NCBI GenBank assembly: GCA_021779795.1
Contig: JAJXZZ010000190.1
Span: forward strand, 1-6,607
From: Acidobacteriota bacterium
Lineage (GTDB): Bacteria > Acidobacteriota > Vicinamibacteria > Vicinamibacterales > Fen-181
Direction of reading: 5' to 3'
Length of the DNA: 6,607 nucleotides
The stretch's first letter is position 1. The number at the start of each line of letters is the position of its first letter. Position numbers and translations under genes: made by a program. Shown piece by piece: positions 6,295-6,607 of the stretch. A model generated the notes under the pieces. That model did no database searches, was not told the origin of the DNA, and saw only the letters and a program-made list of their open reading frames with translations.

Positions 6295-6607
6295 ATGGCC
6301 AAGAAGATGGCAGCGAAGGCGAAGGGCAAGGCGGTTCGGAAGGCCCCCGCGCGGAAGACGGCCGCGCCGCGGGCGAAGGCGCGGGCGGCGAAGTTCGTCT
6401 ATTTCTTCGGCGGCGGCAAGGCGGACGGCGACCGGACCATGAAGGGCCTGCTCGGCGGCAAGGGGGCCGGCCTCGCCGAGATGACCAACGCGGGGCTGCC
6501 GGTGCCGCCCGGCTTCACGATCACGACGGCGGCGTGCAACCTCTACTACGAGTCGGGGAGGAAAGTGCCGGCCGCGGTCGAGCAGCAGATGCAGGAGCAC
6601 CTGCGGA
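6295..6607 (+). CDS. ppdK: Pyruvate, phosphate dikinase, N-terminal part (runs off the window)
   Basis: PPDK reversibly converts pyruvate, ATP and phosphate to phosphoenolpyruvate, AMP and pyrophosphate, serving gluconeogenesis or pyrophosphate-dependent glycolysis. Only 104 residues are visible. Residues 34-82 carry the N-terminal nucleotide-binding domain signature: FVYFFGGGKADGD, then LLGGKGAGLAEMTNAGLPV, then PPGFTITTAAC. Lys56 aligns with the ATP-contacting Lys22 of Clostridium symbiosum PPDK. Before this lies an extension of about 30 residues made mostly of Ala, Lys and Arg, with 13 basic and no acidic residues in the first 33; it is absent from the clostridial enzyme. The phosphohistidine and PEP/pyruvate domains would be beyond the window. 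The gene is 41 bases after glyS and separated from it by an inverted repeat, so it may be the last operon gene or have its own control. The GGKG and PPGF signature is shared with related PEP-utilising enzymes, but the VYFFGGGK opening favours PPDK over PEP synthase. Confidence 0.94.
   Translation, partial: MAKKMAAKAKGKAVRKAPARKTAAPRAKARAAKFVYFFGGGKADGDRTMKGLLGGKGAGLAEMTNAGLPVPPGFTITTAACNLYYESGRKVPAAVEQQMQEHLR

Noticed and set aside
6295..6393. The basic PPDK leader as a secretion signal or organelle transit peptide
   Set aside because: It has no hydrophobic core or cleavage-like site, and the gene sits in a bacterial operon-like context with closely spaced genes and Shine-Dalgarno-like sites.

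Overview
The window is a dense, single-strand run of bacterial housekeeping genes in very GC-rich DNA, with third codon positions almost always G or C. All genes are on the + strand, in the order phoH (5' end missing), ybeY, era, recO, glyQ, glyS, ppdK (3' end missing). Gaps are 7, 21, 57, 4, 26 and 41 bases, so most or all of the run could be one transcript. I see no tRNA, rRNA, CRISPR array, insertion sequence, phage gene or toxin-antitoxin pair.

The organism is probably a high-GC Gram-negative-type bacterium. Separate GlyQ and GlyS subunits (the alpha2beta2 glycyl-tRNA synthetase), a RecO with a cysteine zinc site, and ppdK directly behind glyS recall Methylomirabilota/Rokubacteria, Acidobacteriota or Desulfobacterota-like lineages. 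This is inference from gene order and composition; the sequence alone does not fix the phylum.

Region by region: 1-870 is the PhoH/YbeZ ATPase; 878-1333 is YbeY, its usual partner in 16S rRNA maturation and ribosome quality control; 1355-2251 is Era, the GTPase that binds the 3' end of 16S rRNA. These three form a 30S-maturation cluster. RecO (2309-3088) is the RecFOR recombination mediator, which often follows Era. GlyQ (3093-3983) and GlyS (4010-6253, GTG start) make glycyl-tRNA synthetase. From 6295 to the window end is the N-terminus of pyruvate, phosphate dikinase, which interconverts pyruvate and phosphoenolpyruvate.

I found no previously undescribed system. The points most worth a second look are: a perfect 10-bp inverted repeat with a 3-base spacer lying over the glyS stop codon just before ppdK; a lysine/alanine-rich N-terminal extension of about 30 residues on PPDK; alanine in YbeY where E. 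coli has the functionally important Arg59; and the absence of an HD-domain (PgpH-like) gene between phoH and ybeY.
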